Positions 35,772 to 45,596 of a stretch of DNA of 64,000 nucleotides are shown here, piece by piece. The notes beneath the pieces were generated by a model. It was not told the DNA's origin and made no database searches. It was given only the letters and a program-made list of their open reading frames with translations. Origin of the DNA: an uncultured Bacteroidota bacterium. GTDB lineage: Bacteria > Bacteroidota > Bacteroidia > Flavobacteriales > Flavobacteriaceae. Position 1 is the stretch's first letter, and each line of letters opens with the position of its first letter. Made by a program: the position numbers and the translations under genes. The DNA lies in contig CABZJM010000002.1 of NCBI GenBank assembly GCA_902526075.1, positions 53,878-117,877 of the forward strand, given 5' to 3'.

Positions 35772-36836
35772 ATGAAAAAATTAAAGTTATCTTTCTTACT
35801 GAGTTTATTACCAATGTTAATAATTATCAAAAACATTGAGGTTGGTAATCCATATGTAGAAAAATACTACTCTGATTTTTTTTATTTATTTATTTCTGAA
35901 AAATTAAGACTTATGACTGGGTGGGTTAGCTTCCCTATTGGAGATTTGTTATATCTATTTATGATTATAAGCTTGATTTATTTTATATTTTTTAGTATTA
36001 AAAGCAGTAAAAATATTCTTTTAAATCTTGGCTCATCAGCCTTTGTCTTTATATTCCTTTTTTATTTGCTTTGGGGTTTAAATTACAAAAGACTTACAAT
36101 AAAAGATTATCTTGAAATTAATGGTGATTTCAAAAAAAACGAATTAATAAACTTTACAGAAAATTTAATAGATAGAATTAACAAGAAACATGTTTTTCTA
36201 TTTAAAAATGACAGTATTCGACCAATCAATGAATATAGTTTTAAACAAAGTGTTGAAATTTCGAAAAGGAACATTGATAAGCTTAAAGAAAAAGTGAAAA
36301 TACCAATTATCAAATCTGACTATAAAAATGTTTCGGTGAAAAAGTCATTATTTAGTTTACCCCTAACTTACATGGGATTCAGTGGATACATTAATCCTTT
36401 TACTAATGAAGCAAATATTAATTACAAAATTCCTTCAACCAGTTTAATATTTGTAATCAATCATGAAATAGCACATCAATTGGGTATAGCAAGTGAAAAA
36501 GATGCAAATTTTATTTCCTATTTAATGTTAATTAGTAGTGATAATGAATATCTAAAATATTGTGGATTATCCTATGCATTAAGATTATGCTTAAACGAAC
36601 TGTATAAATTAGATTATGAAAAATACAAATATTTACTGGAAAGTATAAACAAAGGTATTATTAAGGATTATGCAGAAATAAACAAATTTTGGAAAAATTA
36701 TGAAGGAAAAATCGAAGAAATTTCAAAAAAAAGCTATGACATATACCTAAAACAAAACAATATTCAATCTGGAATCAAAAATTATAATGAAAGTATTTCG
36801 TTAATTTTGAAATATAAATTTCAGGGAAATGAATAA
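35772..36836 (+). CDS. DUF3810 membrane protein with an HExxH motif
   Basis: A 354-residue protein: three N-terminal membrane helices ('LSFLLSLLPMLIII', 'GDLLYLFMIISLIYFIFF', 'SSAFVFIFLFYLLWGLNY') and a long extracytoplasmic domain. That domain contains 'VINHEIAHQLGIASEKDANF', an HExxH zinc-protease motif with a following Glu, as in gluzincin-type peptidases. The family is annotated only as DUF3810, so a membrane-bound metalloprotease is a motif-based inference. The ATG at 35772 is used instead of the track's TTG at 35757. It overlaps the next gene by 8 bases. Confidence 0.8.
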   Translation: MKKLKLSFLLSLLPMLIIIKNIEVGNPYVEKYYSDFFYLFISEKLRLMTGWVSFPIGDLLYLFMIISLIYFIFFSIKSSKNILLNLGSSAFVFIFLFYLLWGLNYKRLTIKDYLEINGDFKKNELINFTENLIDRINKKHVFLFKNDSIRPINEYSFKQSVEISKRNIDKLKEKVKIPIIKSDYKNVSVKKSLFSLPLTYMGFSGYINPFTNEANINYKIPSTSLIFVINHEIAHQLGIASEKDANFISYLMLISSDNEYLKYCGLSYALRLCLNELYKLDYEKYKYLLESINKGIIKDYAEINKFWKNYEGKIEEISKKSYDIYLKQNNIQSGIKNYNESISLILKYKFQGNE

Positions 36837-37617
36837 AAGAATAACCAGTTCAGAAAATAAGGATATAAAAAAACTTATAAAACTCGCTAATAAACCTAGA
36901 TTAAGAAAAGAATCTAAATCTTTTGTTGTTGAGGGCAAAAGGGAGCTTGAAATGGCGTTTTCAAATGGATTTCTAATAAAAAAAATCTACTGTAATCCCA
37001 ATATAGTTGATCCAAAAGCTATCAAATCTGAATATGATTCGGAGATAATTGAGGTAAATAATGATATTTACTCAAAAATAAGCTTCAGGAGCTCTACAGA
37101 AGGTTTAGTAGGAATTGTATTTCAAAAAAATAGTAATTTCAAATTAGACGATGGTAAAAACAATTTAGCAATTATTCTTGACGGAATAGAAAAACCCGGT
37201 AATATTGGTGCTATTTTGAGAAGTTGTGATTCGGCTGATGTTGATTTAATTATTCTTAATAATGAAAAATGTGATTTATACAATCCAAATCTTATAAGAT
37301 CAAGTTTAGGTTCAATATTTTCTCTGAATATTGTAAGTATGGAATCAGATAATACTCTTGATTTTTTAAAGGATCATAAATTTAAAATTTATGCAACATC
37401 TCTCAAATCAAAAAACAGTTTAGAAAAAATTAAATTTGGTAATTCATCAGCCATAGTTTTAGGTTCTGAAAGTTCGGGCATATCAAAATTTTGGTTAAAC
37501 AATTCTGATGAATTAATAAAAATTCCCATGCTAGGTTTAGTTGATTCACTTAATGTTTCTGTCTCAGCTGCAATTACTTTATATGAAGTAAATAGGCAAA
37601 ACAACTTTAATAGATAA
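36829..37617 (+). CDS. SpoU/TrmH family RNA 2'-O-methyltransferase
   Basis: A 262-residue SPOUT methyltransferase. The N-terminal L30e-like substrate-binding domain ('KPRLRKESKSFVVEGKRELEMAF') is followed by the knotted SAM domain with motif 1 'GIEKPGNIGAILRSCDSA', motif 2 'VLGSESSGIS' and motif 3 'IPMLGLVDSLNVSVSAAI'. It should methylate a ribose in rRNA or tRNA; the closest named relatives are RlmB/TrmH-like, but the target nucleotide cannot be assigned. Its start overlaps the DUF3810 gene. Confidence 0.9.
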   Translation: MNKRITSSENKDIKKLIKLANKPRLRKESKSFVVEGKRELEMAFSNGFLIKKIYCNPNIVDPKAIKSEYDSEIIEVNNDIYSKISFRSSTEGLVGIVFQKNSNFKLDDGKNNLAIILDGIEKPGNIGAILRSCDSADVDLIILNNEKCDLYNPNLIRSSLGSIFSLNIVSMESDNTLDFLKDHKFKIYATSLKSKNSLEKIKFGNSSAIVLGSESSGISKFWLNNSDELIKIPMLGLVDSLNVSVSAAITLYEVNRQNNFNR

Positions 37618-37676
37618 GTTCTTAAATATTACATAAAGAAATTGCCTATTAATCTTCTTTATGCTAATTTTAAGTA

Positions 37677-39896
37677 ATGCCAACTCAGGATTTAAAAATA
37701 GAAAAGAAAGCTCTAGCTAAGGAGTATAAAGAACTTTTAAGAATAAGTTACCAATCTCTAAGCAAAGAAGACAAAAAACTAATCAGAAAAGCTTTTGATT
37801 ATGCTGTTGATGCTCATCAACACCAAAGAAGAAAATCTGGAGAGGCCTATATTTTTCATCCTATTGCAGTTGCAAAAATTGTTGCCGCTGAAATTGGATT
37901 AGATGCAATTTCAATAGCATCTGCTCTAATTCATGATGTAGTTGAAGATAATTCAGATCATACCCTTGAAAAAATTAAAAATGAATTTGGAGAAAATATC
38001 ACAAAAATTGTTGACGGTTTAACCAAAATTGGAAAATTAAACACTAAGGGATATTCTGATGTTTCAATTCAAGCTGAAAATTATAGAAAAATGCTGCTGA
38101 CTCTTAATCAGGATATTAGGGTTATTATAATTAAAATTGCTGATAGACTTCATAATATGCAAACTTTATCAAGTATGCCATATGAGAAACAAATTCAAAA
38201 AGCATCTGAAACATTATACATTTATGCCCCACTAGCTCACCGAATAGGATTATACAATATTAAAACTGAATTAGAAGATCTTGGACTAAAATATACTGAT
38301 CCTGATACTTATGATGAGATTTCAGAAAAACTTATTGAAAGTAAAAAAGATCAGGAAAAATACATAAAAAAATTCAACTCGATTATTAGTTCAACATTAA
38401 CAAAAGAAAAACTAAAATACATTATAAAGGGAAGAACAAAATCTATTTTTTCAATTAATAATAAAATGATAAGACAGGGCATTTCTTTTGAAGAAGTGTA
38501 TGATAAATTTGCTGTAAGAATTATTTACAAATCAAAGCCTGAAAAAGAAAAGTTTGTAGCATGGAAAATTTACTCAATTGTCACCGATCATTTTACCCCT
38601 AATCCCACAAGATTAAGAGATTGGATTTCTTCTCCTAAGTCTACAGGTTACGAAGCTTTACACATCACTGTCGTTGGACCCAAGAGCAGATGGGTAGAGG
38701 TTCAAATTAGAAGTGAAAGAATGGATGAAATTGCGGAAAAGGGTTATGCTGCACATTATAAATACAAACAAAAAGATGATTCAAATGACAATTTAGATAC
38801 CTGGATTAACAAATTACAGGAGGCATTAGAAAATTCCGAAACTAATGCCGTTGATTTTGTTGAGCAATTTAAGTTAAATTTATACTCAAAAGAAATTTTT
38901 GTATTTACACCAACTGGTGATCTGAAATCTCTTCCAAAAGGAGCTACACCTTTAGATTTTGCATTTGCAATACACACTGAAGTTGGAATAAAAACTAGGG
39001 GAGCAAAGGTAAACGGAAAGTTAGTTCCGTTAAACAAAGAATTATCAAGTGGTGATAGAGTTGAAATTTTAACTTCGGATAAAATAAAACCCAGTGCTAA
39101 CTGGCTGGATTATGCTACTACTGCAAGGGCAAAATCTAAGATTAAAGCCACTTTAAATGATGAAAAGAAACTTTTAGCTGACAATGGTAAACAAATTCTT
39201 AAAAGAAAACTTAAATCTCTTAAAATTAATTTCAATGATAGTATAGTTACTGAGCTTCAAAAATATTTTAAACTAAACACAAGTCAAGACTTGTTCTACA
39301 GAGTAGGAATCAACACTATTGATAATGAAAAATTAAAGAAATTTGTTGCGTCAAGAAGTAATAAATTTATTAGTTACATCAGAAAAAAGATTTCTAGAAA
39401 CAGTGATAGAAAAATTGATGAGATTAATCAGGATGAGATAACTTCAAAATATGATTTACTAGTTTTTGGAAACGATGAAGAAAAACTTGATTACAAAAAT
39501 GCTCCTTGTTGTAATGCCATTCCGGGTGACAAAGTTTTTGGATTCATTACAATAAATGATGGGATTAAGATTCACAAAAAAGATTGTCCAAATGCTGTAA
39601 GTCTTCAATCAAATTATGACTACAGAATTATAAAAGCAAAATGGATCGATTCCTCACAAGAAAAATTCACAGTACAAATTAATATAACAGGAATTGATAA
39701 AGTCGGACTTTTAAATAATATAACAAAAGTCATTTCAGAAAATATGAATATTAATATGAAAAGACTTAATTTTGAAACTGCTGGAAATACATTTGTAGGT
39801 AATATAATTATTTCAGTAAAATCGAAATTAGAAGTAAATAATCTTATTAAGAAACTTAAAGTTTTAAAAGGAATTGATAAAATCAAAAGAACATAA
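37677..39896 (+). CDS. spoT: Bifunctional (p)ppGpp synthetase/hydrolase (RelA/SpoT family, long RSH)
   Basis: A 739-residue Rel protein controlling the stringent response. Order: HD hydrolase ('HPIAVAKI', 'ALIHDVVEDN', metal-binding HD intact), synthetase ('GRTKSIFSINNKM', 'YDKFAVRIIY', 'STGYEALHITVVGP', 'EVQIRSERMDEIAEKGYAAHYKYK'), TGS ('EIFVFTPTGDLKSLPKGATPLDFAFAIH'), a zinc-finger-like region ('APCCNAIPGD', 'IHKKDCPNA'), and C-terminal ACT. Both catalytic halves look intact, so synthesis and hydrolysis are expected. It leads a run with fur and purA. Confidence 0.95.
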   Translation: MPTQDLKIEKKALAKEYKELLRISYQSLSKEDKKLIRKAFDYAVDAHQHQRRKSGEAYIFHPIAVAKIVAAEIGLDAISIASALIHDVVEDNSDHTLEKIKNEFGENITKIVDGLTKIGKLNTKGYSDVSIQAENYRKMLLTLNQDIRVIIIKIADRLHNMQTLSSMPYEKQIQKASETLYIYAPLAHRIGLYNIKTELEDLGLKYTDPDTYDEISEKLIESKKDQEKYIKKFNSIISSTLTKEKLKYIIKGRTKSIFSINNKMIRQGISFEEVYDKFAVRIIYKSKPEKEKFVAWKIYSIVTDHFTPNPTRLRDWISSPKSTGYEALHITVVGPKSRWVEVQIRSERMDEIAEKGYAAHYKYKQKDDSNDNLDTWINKLQEALENSETNAVDFVEQFKLNLYSKEIFVFTPTGDLKSLPKGATPLDFAFAIHTEVGIKTRGAKVNGKLVPLNKELSSGDRVEILTSDKIKPSANWLDYATTARAKSKIKATLNDEKKLLADNGKQILKRKLKSLKINFNDSIVTELQKYFKLNTSQDLFYRVGINTIDNEKLKKFVASRSNKFISYIRKKISRNSDRKIDEINQDEITSKYDLLVFGNDEEKLDYKNAPCCNAIPGDKVFGFITINDGIKIHKKDCPNAVSLQSNYDYRIIKAKWIDSSQEKFTVQINITGIDKVGLLNNITKVISENMNINMKRLNFETAGNTFVGNIIISVKSKLEVNNLIKKLKVLKGIDKIKRT

Positions 39897-39912
39897 ATAA
39901 AGTAAGTTAATT

Positions 39913-40362
39913 ATGTCAAAAAATACTGATGATCAAAATATAGTAAAGGATGTCTTTACAGAGTTTTTAGAAAAAAAAAATTATAGAAAAACACCTGAAA
40001 GATATGCAATTCTAAAGGAAGTTTATGAAACCAAGTTTCATTTTGATATTGAGTCTCTATATATCAAAATGAAAAACAAAAAATATAGAGTTTCAAGAGC
40101 TACTCTATACAACACTATTGAACTTTTACTTGAGTGCTCATTGGTTAGAAAACATCAATTTTCAAATGACCACCAGGCATCATATGAAAAGTGCTATTTT
40201 AATAAACAGCATGATCATTTAATATTAAGTAATTCGGATGAAGTAATTGAATTTTGTGATCCAAGAATAAATACAATTAAGGAAACAATAGAAGAAGTTT
40301 TTAATGTGACAATTGAAAGTCATTCATTATACTTTTACGGAAAAAAAAATAATACAAAATAA
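39913..40362 (+). CDS. fur: Fur family transcriptional regulator
   Basis: A 149-residue winged-helix regulator ('[30 protein letters not shown]', '[21 protein letters not shown]') with a dimerisation domain holding '[22 protein letters not shown]'. The His-rich metal site is kept, but the usual CxxC structural zinc pair is absent, a trait I expect of the Bacteroidetes branch. It would sense iron or a related metal; targets are unknown. A run of ten A residues lies at codons 20-23. It sits 16 bases after the rel gene, and purA begins directly after its stop. Confidence 0.88.
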   Translation: MSKNTDDQNIVKDVFTEFLEKKNYRKTPERYAILKEVYETKFHFDIESLYIKMKNKKYRVSRATLYNTIELLLECSLVRKHQFSNDHQASYEKCYFNKQHDHLILSNSDEVIEFCDPRINTIKETIEEVFNVTIESHSLYFYGKKNNTK

Positions 40363-41634
40363 ATGGCGGTTGACTTATTATTAGGACTTCAGTGGGGTGA
40401 TGAAGGTAAAGGTAAAATTGTTGATGTTTTAACATCTAAGTATGATATAATAGCTAGATTCCAGGGTGGCCCAAATGCTGGTCACACCCTTGTGTTTAAT
40501 GAGAAAAAATATGTTTTACATACTATTCCATCGGGAATATTTCACAAAGAAAAAATAAACCTTATTGGTAATGGTGTTGTAATTGACCCGGTTATTTTAA
40601 ACAAAGAAATTGAAAATATTAAAGCAGAATATGTTGATATAACTAAAACTTTATTTATTTCAAGAAAGGCACACTTAATACTACCAACTCATAGACTTCT
40701 TGATGCAGCAAGTGAAAAATCTAAGGGTAAAAATAAAATCGGGTCAACACTGAAAGGAATTGGCCCTACATACATGGATAAAACTGGAAGAAATGGCTTC
40801 AGAGTTGGTGATTTAGAAAATGAGAATTGGAAAACAAAATATGATGAGCTTTCTAAAAAACATCAACAATTAATTAATTTTTATAATGTCGAGCTCAATT
40901 TTAGTCTTGAAAATTTAGAATCTGAATTTTTTGCTGCTATTGAAAAGCTAAGAAAAATCAATTTTGTTGATTCAGAAAATTTATTACTTAAATCTCAGGA
41001 ATCGGATAAATCCATATTGGCTGAAGGTGCCCAGGGCTCTTTACTAGACATTGATTTTGGCACCTATCCCTATGTCACCTCATCAAATACAACTGCTGCT
41101 GGTGCTTGTACTGGACTTGGAATATCTCCAAATTCCATAAATGATGTTTTTGGAATTTTTAAAGCCTACACTACTAGAGTTGGATCTGGACCATTTCCCA
41201 CCGAACTTTTTGACGAATATGGTAAAAAAATGAGTAAAATCGGAAATGAATTTGGAGCAACTACCGGAAGGCCTAGAAGATGTGGTTGGTTAGATTTGGT
41301 GGCGCTTAAATATGCATGTAAAATTAATGGAGTTACAAAGTTGATGATGATGAAGACTGATGTTTTGAGTGGTTTTGATAAAGTACTCATTTGTACAAAA
41401 TACAAATACAGAGGTCAAGTAATTGAAAATCTTCCATATGACCTTTCTGACAGTTCACTTGAACCAATTTTTGAAGAGTTTCAAGGTTGGTCTGAAGATT
41501 TAAGAAAGCTTGAATCTGCTGATGACTTACCTGAAAACTTAAATAATTATATTAATTTTCTTGAAATACAGTTAAATATTCCTATTGTTATTGTTTCGGT
41601 AGGACCTGATAGAAAAGAAACATTATTTAGATAA
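40363..41634 (+). CDS. purA: Adenylosuccinate synthetase
   Basis: A 423-residue enzyme converting IMP + aspartate + GTP to adenylosuccinate, the first committed AMP step. Motifs: P-loop-like 'GLQWGDEGKGKIVDVL', 'FQGGPNAGHTLV', 'GIGPTYMDKTGRNG' and the C-terminal 'TTGRPRRCGWLDLVALKYA'. It abuts fur (no gap) and is followed by the OstA-like gene after one base. Co-transcription with rel fits purine nucleotide balance during the stringent response, as (p)ppGpp inhibits this enzyme in other bacteria. Confidence 0.97.
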   Translation: MAVDLLLGLQWGDEGKGKIVDVLTSKYDIIARFQGGPNAGHTLVFNEKKYVLHTIPSGIFHKEKINLIGNGVVIDPVILNKEIENIKAEYVDITKTLFISRKAHLILPTHRLLDAASEKSKGKNKIGSTLKGIGPTYMDKTGRNGFRVGDLENENWKTKYDELSKKHQQLINFYNVELNFSLENLESEFFAAIEKLRKINFVDSENLLLKSQESDKSILAEGAQGSLLDIDFGTYPYVTSSNTTAAGACTGLGISPNSINDVFGIFKAYTTRVGSGPFPTELFDEYGKKMSKIGNEFGATTGRPRRCGWLDLVALKYACKINGVTKLMMMKTDVLSGFDKVLICTKYKYRGQVIENLPYDLSDSSLEPIFEEFQGWSEDLRKLESADDLPENLNNYINFLEIQLNIPIVIVSVGPDRKETLFR

Positions 41635-41635
41635 A

Positions 41636-43246
41636 TTGGTGAAGAAATCCTTGTTTTTAATCATTATCGTTTTTTTTAGTTCATGCATTTATTTAGATGT
41701 GAAAGCGCAAGAAAAAACAAAAATAAAAATTGAAAGAGCTGGTTTCTTTGAAAAGGATAAAGTCAAGTACCCAAATGCATCCGTTTTAACAAGAGATAAA
41801 AATGATAAAGTACTCATATCTCATGATGGGGTTTTAATGACATGTAATCAGGCTTTTTTTTATGAGGGTAGAAATTTTATTGAAGCTTTTGGGGAGGTTT
41901 TACTTAACCAAGGTGACACACTTAATTTAAAAGCTAATTATTTAGAATATAATGGAGATACCCGTTTAGTTTTTGCTAAAGGTGATGTTATTTTAAATGA
42001 ACCTGAGTCTGATCTATACACAGAATCAATTTATTTTGACAGAAATTCACAAGAAGGATTTTATACAAACAGGGGTAAACTTATCAGAAACTACTCCGAT
42101 ACTATATATAGCTTAAGAGGAACTTTTTTTGCTAAAGAAAAAAAATATCGATTTGAAAAAGAAGTTGATTTGAGAACCCCAAAATATAATATATATTCAG
42201 ATGTCTTAAACTATTTTACCGAATCCGGAAAGTCTTATTTCTTTGGTCCGACTGACATTATCACAGATAATTCAAAAATTTATTGTGAAATCGGATACTA
42301 TGATACCGAAAATGATAATGGGTATTTTATAAAGAATTCTAAAATAGATTTTGAAGAATATAAAATTAACGGAGATAGTATATATTTTGACCAGTCTAGA
42401 AATTATGCGTCTGCAACAAATAATATTAAAATTCTAGATACAATCAATAAAACTTTAACAACTGGTCACTATGCTGAAATTCATAGAAGTATTGACTCGA
42501 TGTTTGTAAAAAAAAGAGCCCTTATTGCCTCATTCAAGGAAAAGGATACGACATACATTCACGGCGAATCTATAATTATTACCGGAAAAGAAAATAAACA
42601 AATTATTAGAGCTTTCATGAATGGTAAAATTTTAAGAAATAATCTAAGTGGAAAATGTGACTCCATTCATTTTAGTCAATTAACGGGTATTGCCCAGTTG
42701 ATAAATAAACAAAATAGCTTTAATGAAAGATCAAGAAAAATTAAAAAGCCAATTCTTTGGAGTAACAAGAGTCAAATAACAGGAGACAATATTCATATCA
42801 AATTTGACACTGATAAGAACATAATTGATTCCCTTTTCGTCTTTGATAATGCTTTTATCATAGAGAAGGATACACTGGGAATTGGTTTTAATCAGATTTC
42901 TGGAAAAACACTAAACGGAAATTTCATTGATGGTAAATTAAAAGAAGTTGATATTATTAAAAATGCTGAGTCTGTATACTATTTAAGAAATTCTGAAAAT
43001 GAACTGATAGGAATAGATAAATCTAAATCAGCTAAAATAAAAATTTTAATTTCGGAACAAAATATAGATACATTCACAAAAATCAATCAAATTGATGGAA
43101 ATGTTTACCCCGAGGATGAATTTAATGAAAATGATAAATTATTAAAAGGATTCTTTTTTAGGGAAGATGAAATTATAAAAATAATAGATGAACTTTTTAT
43201 TGAGGATAAGAAATTCCAATTCACTAAAATCAAAAAACTAGAATAA
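41636..43246 (+). CDS. OstA-like (LptA/LptD N-terminal fold) envelope protein
   Basis: A 536-residue exported protein: signal peptide 'KKSLFLIIIVFFSSCIYLDVKAQ' and then repeated beta-jellyroll units typical of the OstA/LptA fold ('GEVLLNQGDTLNLKANYLEYNGDTRLVFAKGDVIL', 'LTTGHYAEIHRS'). In Bacteroidetes such proteins are called OstA-like and may bridge LPS across the periplasm or support outer-membrane biogenesis; the exact role is inferred. No ATG is near the signal peptide; the start is TTG at 41636 or, more likely, GTG at 41639. Confidence 0.82.
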   Translation: MVKKSLFLIIIVFFSSCIYLDVKAQEKTKIKIERAGFFEKDKVKYPNASVLTRDKNDKVLISHDGVLMTCNQAFFYEGRNFIEAFGEVLLNQGDTLNLKANYLEYNGDTRLVFAKGDVILNEPESDLYTESIYFDRNSQEGFYTNRGKLIRNYSDTIYSLRGTFFAKEKKYRFEKEVDLRTPKYNIYSDVLNYFTESGKSYFFGPTDIITDNSKIYCEIGYYDTENDNGYFIKNSKIDFEEYKINGDSIYFDQSRNYASATNNIKILDTINKTLTTGHYAEIHRSIDSMFVKKRALIASFKEKDTTYIHGESIIITGKENKQIIRAFMNGKILRNNLSGKCDSIHFSQLTGIAQLINKQNSFNERSRKIKKPILWSNKSQITGDNIHIKFDTDKNIIDSLFVFDNAFIIEKDTLGIGFNQISGKTLNGNFIDGKLKEVDIIKNAESVYYLRNSENELIGIDKSKSAKIKILISEQNIDTFTKINQIDGNVYPEDEFNENDKLLKGFFFREDEIIKIIDELFIEDKKFQFTKIKKLE

Positions 43247-43251
43247 AAATT

Positions 43252-44427
43252 ATTAACTCAGATTTTAAAAAATATCAAGCTCAAACTACTCCCCATCCAC
43301 TTATGATTGAAGTTTCTAAAGCCAAGGGGAGTTATATTTACGACAACGATAATAATAGGTATTTAGATTTTGTTGCAGGGGTCTCAGCTTGCAGTGTTGG
43401 GCATTGCAATGAAGAAGTTATAAATTCAATCCGTAATCAATCTGAAAAATACATGCATGTAATGGTTTATGGTGAGTTTGTTACCAAACCTTCTCTTGAT
43501 TTAGCAAAATTATTGGCCAAAAATTTACCTGAAAGTCTAAATTGTACATATTTTACAAATTCTGGTACAGAGGCATTAGAGGGTTCAATGAAATTAGCCA
43601 GAAGGCATACCGGCAGAAAGAAAATTATTGCCGCAAAAAATGCTTATCATGGAAGTACTATGGGGGCACTAACATTAATGGGCTTAGATGACAGAAAAAA
43701 ACCATTTGAGCCACTAATACCTGATGTCGAGTTTATAGAATTTAACTCATTTCAGGATATTCGTAAAATTGACGAAAAAACCTCTTGTGTTATTTTAGAA
43801 ACCATTCAAGGTAGTGCCGGATTCATTTTACCTACCGAAGGATACCTTAGCTTAGTGAAAAAAAAATGTAAAGATGTTGGTGCTTTATTGATATTAGATG
43901 AAATTCAAACTGGAATTGGAAGAACAGGAAAATTATTTGGTTTTGAAAATTTTGATTGTATTCCTGATATAATTGTGTACGGAAAGGGCCTGGGTGGTGG
44001 AATTCCAATAGGAGCATTTACGAGTTCTAAAAAATTAATGGATGTACTTCATGTAAATCCAATTCTTGGTCATATAACCACATTTGGAGCAAACCCGGTA
44101 ATTACTGCTGCAGCACTTCAAACTTTAAAAATTGTATTAGGTTCTAAAATAATGGAAAGTACTTTGTCAAAAGAAAAACTTTTAAGACAAAAATTAAATC
44201 ATAAGCTAATCAGCGAAATAAGAGGAGTTGGATTAATGCTTTGTTTGATTATGAATGATTCAGAAATTGCAAATAAATTAGTTTTAGAGGCTAAAAATAA
44301 AGGTTTAATTCTTTTCTGGCTTTTAATCGAAAAAAGAGCTGTTAGAATTACTCCACCTCTAACTATTTCTGATAAGGAAATTGAAGAGGGCTGTGATATC
44401 ATTCTAAATATACTTGACACAATCTAG
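43252..44427 (+). CDS. Class III PLP-dependent aminotransferase with a probable non-standard start codon
   Basis: A fold-type I aminotransferase of the acetylornithine/4-aminobutyrate class. Signs are 'GVSACSVGHCNEEV', 'FTNSGTEALEGSMKLARR', 'LILDEIQTGIGRTGKLFGFE' and the PLP lysine in 'DIIVYGKGLGGGIPIGAF'. The substrate is unknown. The track starts at ATG 43303 ('MIEVSKAKGS'), but the frame stays open upstream and encodes 'NSDFKKYQAQTTPHPL', which matches the conserved N-terminus of flavobacterial relatives. No ATG, GTG or TTG lies between the upstream stop (43225) and 43303. The best start is ATT at 43252, with ATT 43249 or ATA 43243 as alternatives. Confidence 0.82.
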   Translation: MNSDFKKYQAQTTPHPLMIEVSKAKGSYIYDNDNNRYLDFVAGVSACSVGHCNEEVINSIRNQSEKYMHVMVYGEFVTKPSLDLAKLLAKNLPESLNCTYFTNSGTEALEGSMKLARRHTGRKKIIAAKNAYHGSTMGALTLMGLDDRKKPFEPLIPDVEFIEFNSFQDIRKIDEKTSCVILETIQGSAGFILPTEGYLSLVKKKCKDVGALLILDEIQTGIGRTGKLFGFENFDCIPDIIVYGKGLGGGIPIGAFTSSKKLMDVLHVNPILGHITTFGANPVITAAALQTLKIVLGSKIMESTLSKEKLLRQKLNHKLISEIRGVGLMLCLIMNDSEIANKLVLEAKNKGLILFWLLIEKRAVRITPPLTISDKEIEEGCDIILNILDTI

Positions 44428-44517
44428 TAGGTGTTAATTAGTTTGTTAAGAAGTTTAAAATCCACTGATTCATTTTAAAACAAATCATATTTACTTTTAT
44501 TGTAAAGATGATTTAAG

Positions 44518-45576
44518 ATGGATAATGTTAATGACATAAATTTTTCGCTAAATAAATTCGAAAAAATGGTAAAGGAAAATAAAGTTATTTTCTTTGATTC
44601 TTTGGAGTTTGAAAATATTATTTCATATTACATTGATACCGGCAAATTAGGATATGCGAAAAAAGCTGTCAAGCTATCATTAAGTCAACATCCATCAAAT
44701 ACTAATTTAAGTTTATTTGAAATTGAAATCTTTATTCAAGAAGATAAATTAGACAGCGCTTTAGATTTAGTAAATTCTATACTGATGATTGAAAACAATA
44801 ATTATGAAGCGATAATTCTAAAGTCTAGTATTCTTTCGAAGCAAAAAAAACATAATAAATCAATCTCTTTACTAAAGAGTATTATAAATAATTATAGAAG
44901 TAAAAGCGAATTATTTTATCAGATTGGAATAGAATATTTATTTATAGAAAACTTTTCAAAATCTTGTTATTATTTTAAAAAAAGTTTAAACTACGATTAT
45001 CTTGACCACAGTGCTCTCTATAACATTCTCTATTGTTATGAAATGATTAGAGATAACAATGGACTAATAGAGTTCCTTAAGGAATATTTATCTAAAAACC
45101 CATACAGCGAAATTGGATGGCATAATCTAGGTAAAAGTTATGTTAAAGTTAAAATGTATAATGAAGCAATTGCAGCATTTGATTATTCGATTTTTTCAGA
45201 TGATTCATTCACAAGTCCTTACATAGATAAAGGTAAATTATTAGAAAAGATGAAAAGATATGATGAAGCTATTAATAATTACAAAGAAATAATTTCTATT
45301 AATCCTAATTCATCTTATGCCCTATTTAGGATAGCATTTTGCTTTGAGAAGAAATATGATTTTGAAAATTCGCTGAACTATTATTATAAGTGTGTGAACA
45401 ATGACCCAAATATGGATAAAGCTTTTTTTAGGCTATCAATGTTTTACTATAGGGAAAAAAAATTCAAAAGGGCGATAGAATATATTGAGAAAGCAATCAA
45501 GCTAAATCAAGAAAAATCTAAATACTGGAAAATATATTTAAACTGCTTGTCCAAAACTTCACCAAAAAATTACTAG
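44518..45576 (+). CDS. Tetratricopeptide repeat protein
   Basis: A 352-residue soluble protein made almost wholly of TPR-type helix pairs ('NLGKSYVKVKMYNEAIAAFDYSI', 'GKLLEKMKRYDEAINNYKEIISINPN', 'ALFRIAFCFEKKYDFENSLNYYYKCV', 'RLSMFYYREKKFKRAIEYIEKAI'). No signal peptide or membrane helix is seen, so it is probably cytoplasmic. It should be a protein-interaction scaffold; partners are unknown. It has a 90-base upstream gap with no exact promoter box and is followed by the two DUF368 genes after 20 bases. Confidence 0.85.
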   Translation: MDNVNDINFSLNKFEKMVKENKVIFFDSLEFENIISYYIDTGKLGYAKKAVKLSLSQHPSNTNLSLFEIEIFIQEDKLDSALDLVNSILMIENNNYEAIILKSSILSKQKKHNKSISLLKSIINNYRSKSELFYQIGIEYLFIENFSKSCYYFKKSLNYDYLDHSALYNILYCYEMIRDNNGLIEFLKEYLSKNPYSEIGWHNLGKSYVKVKMYNEAIAAFDYSIFSDDSFTSPYIDKGKLLEKMKRYDEAINNYKEIISINPNSSYALFRIAFCFEKKYDFENSLNYYYKCVNNDPNMDKAFFRLSMFYYREKKFKRAIEYIEKAIKLNQEKSKYWKIYLNCLSKTSPKNY

Positions 45577-45596
45577 TTTAATACTAGAATTTTAAT

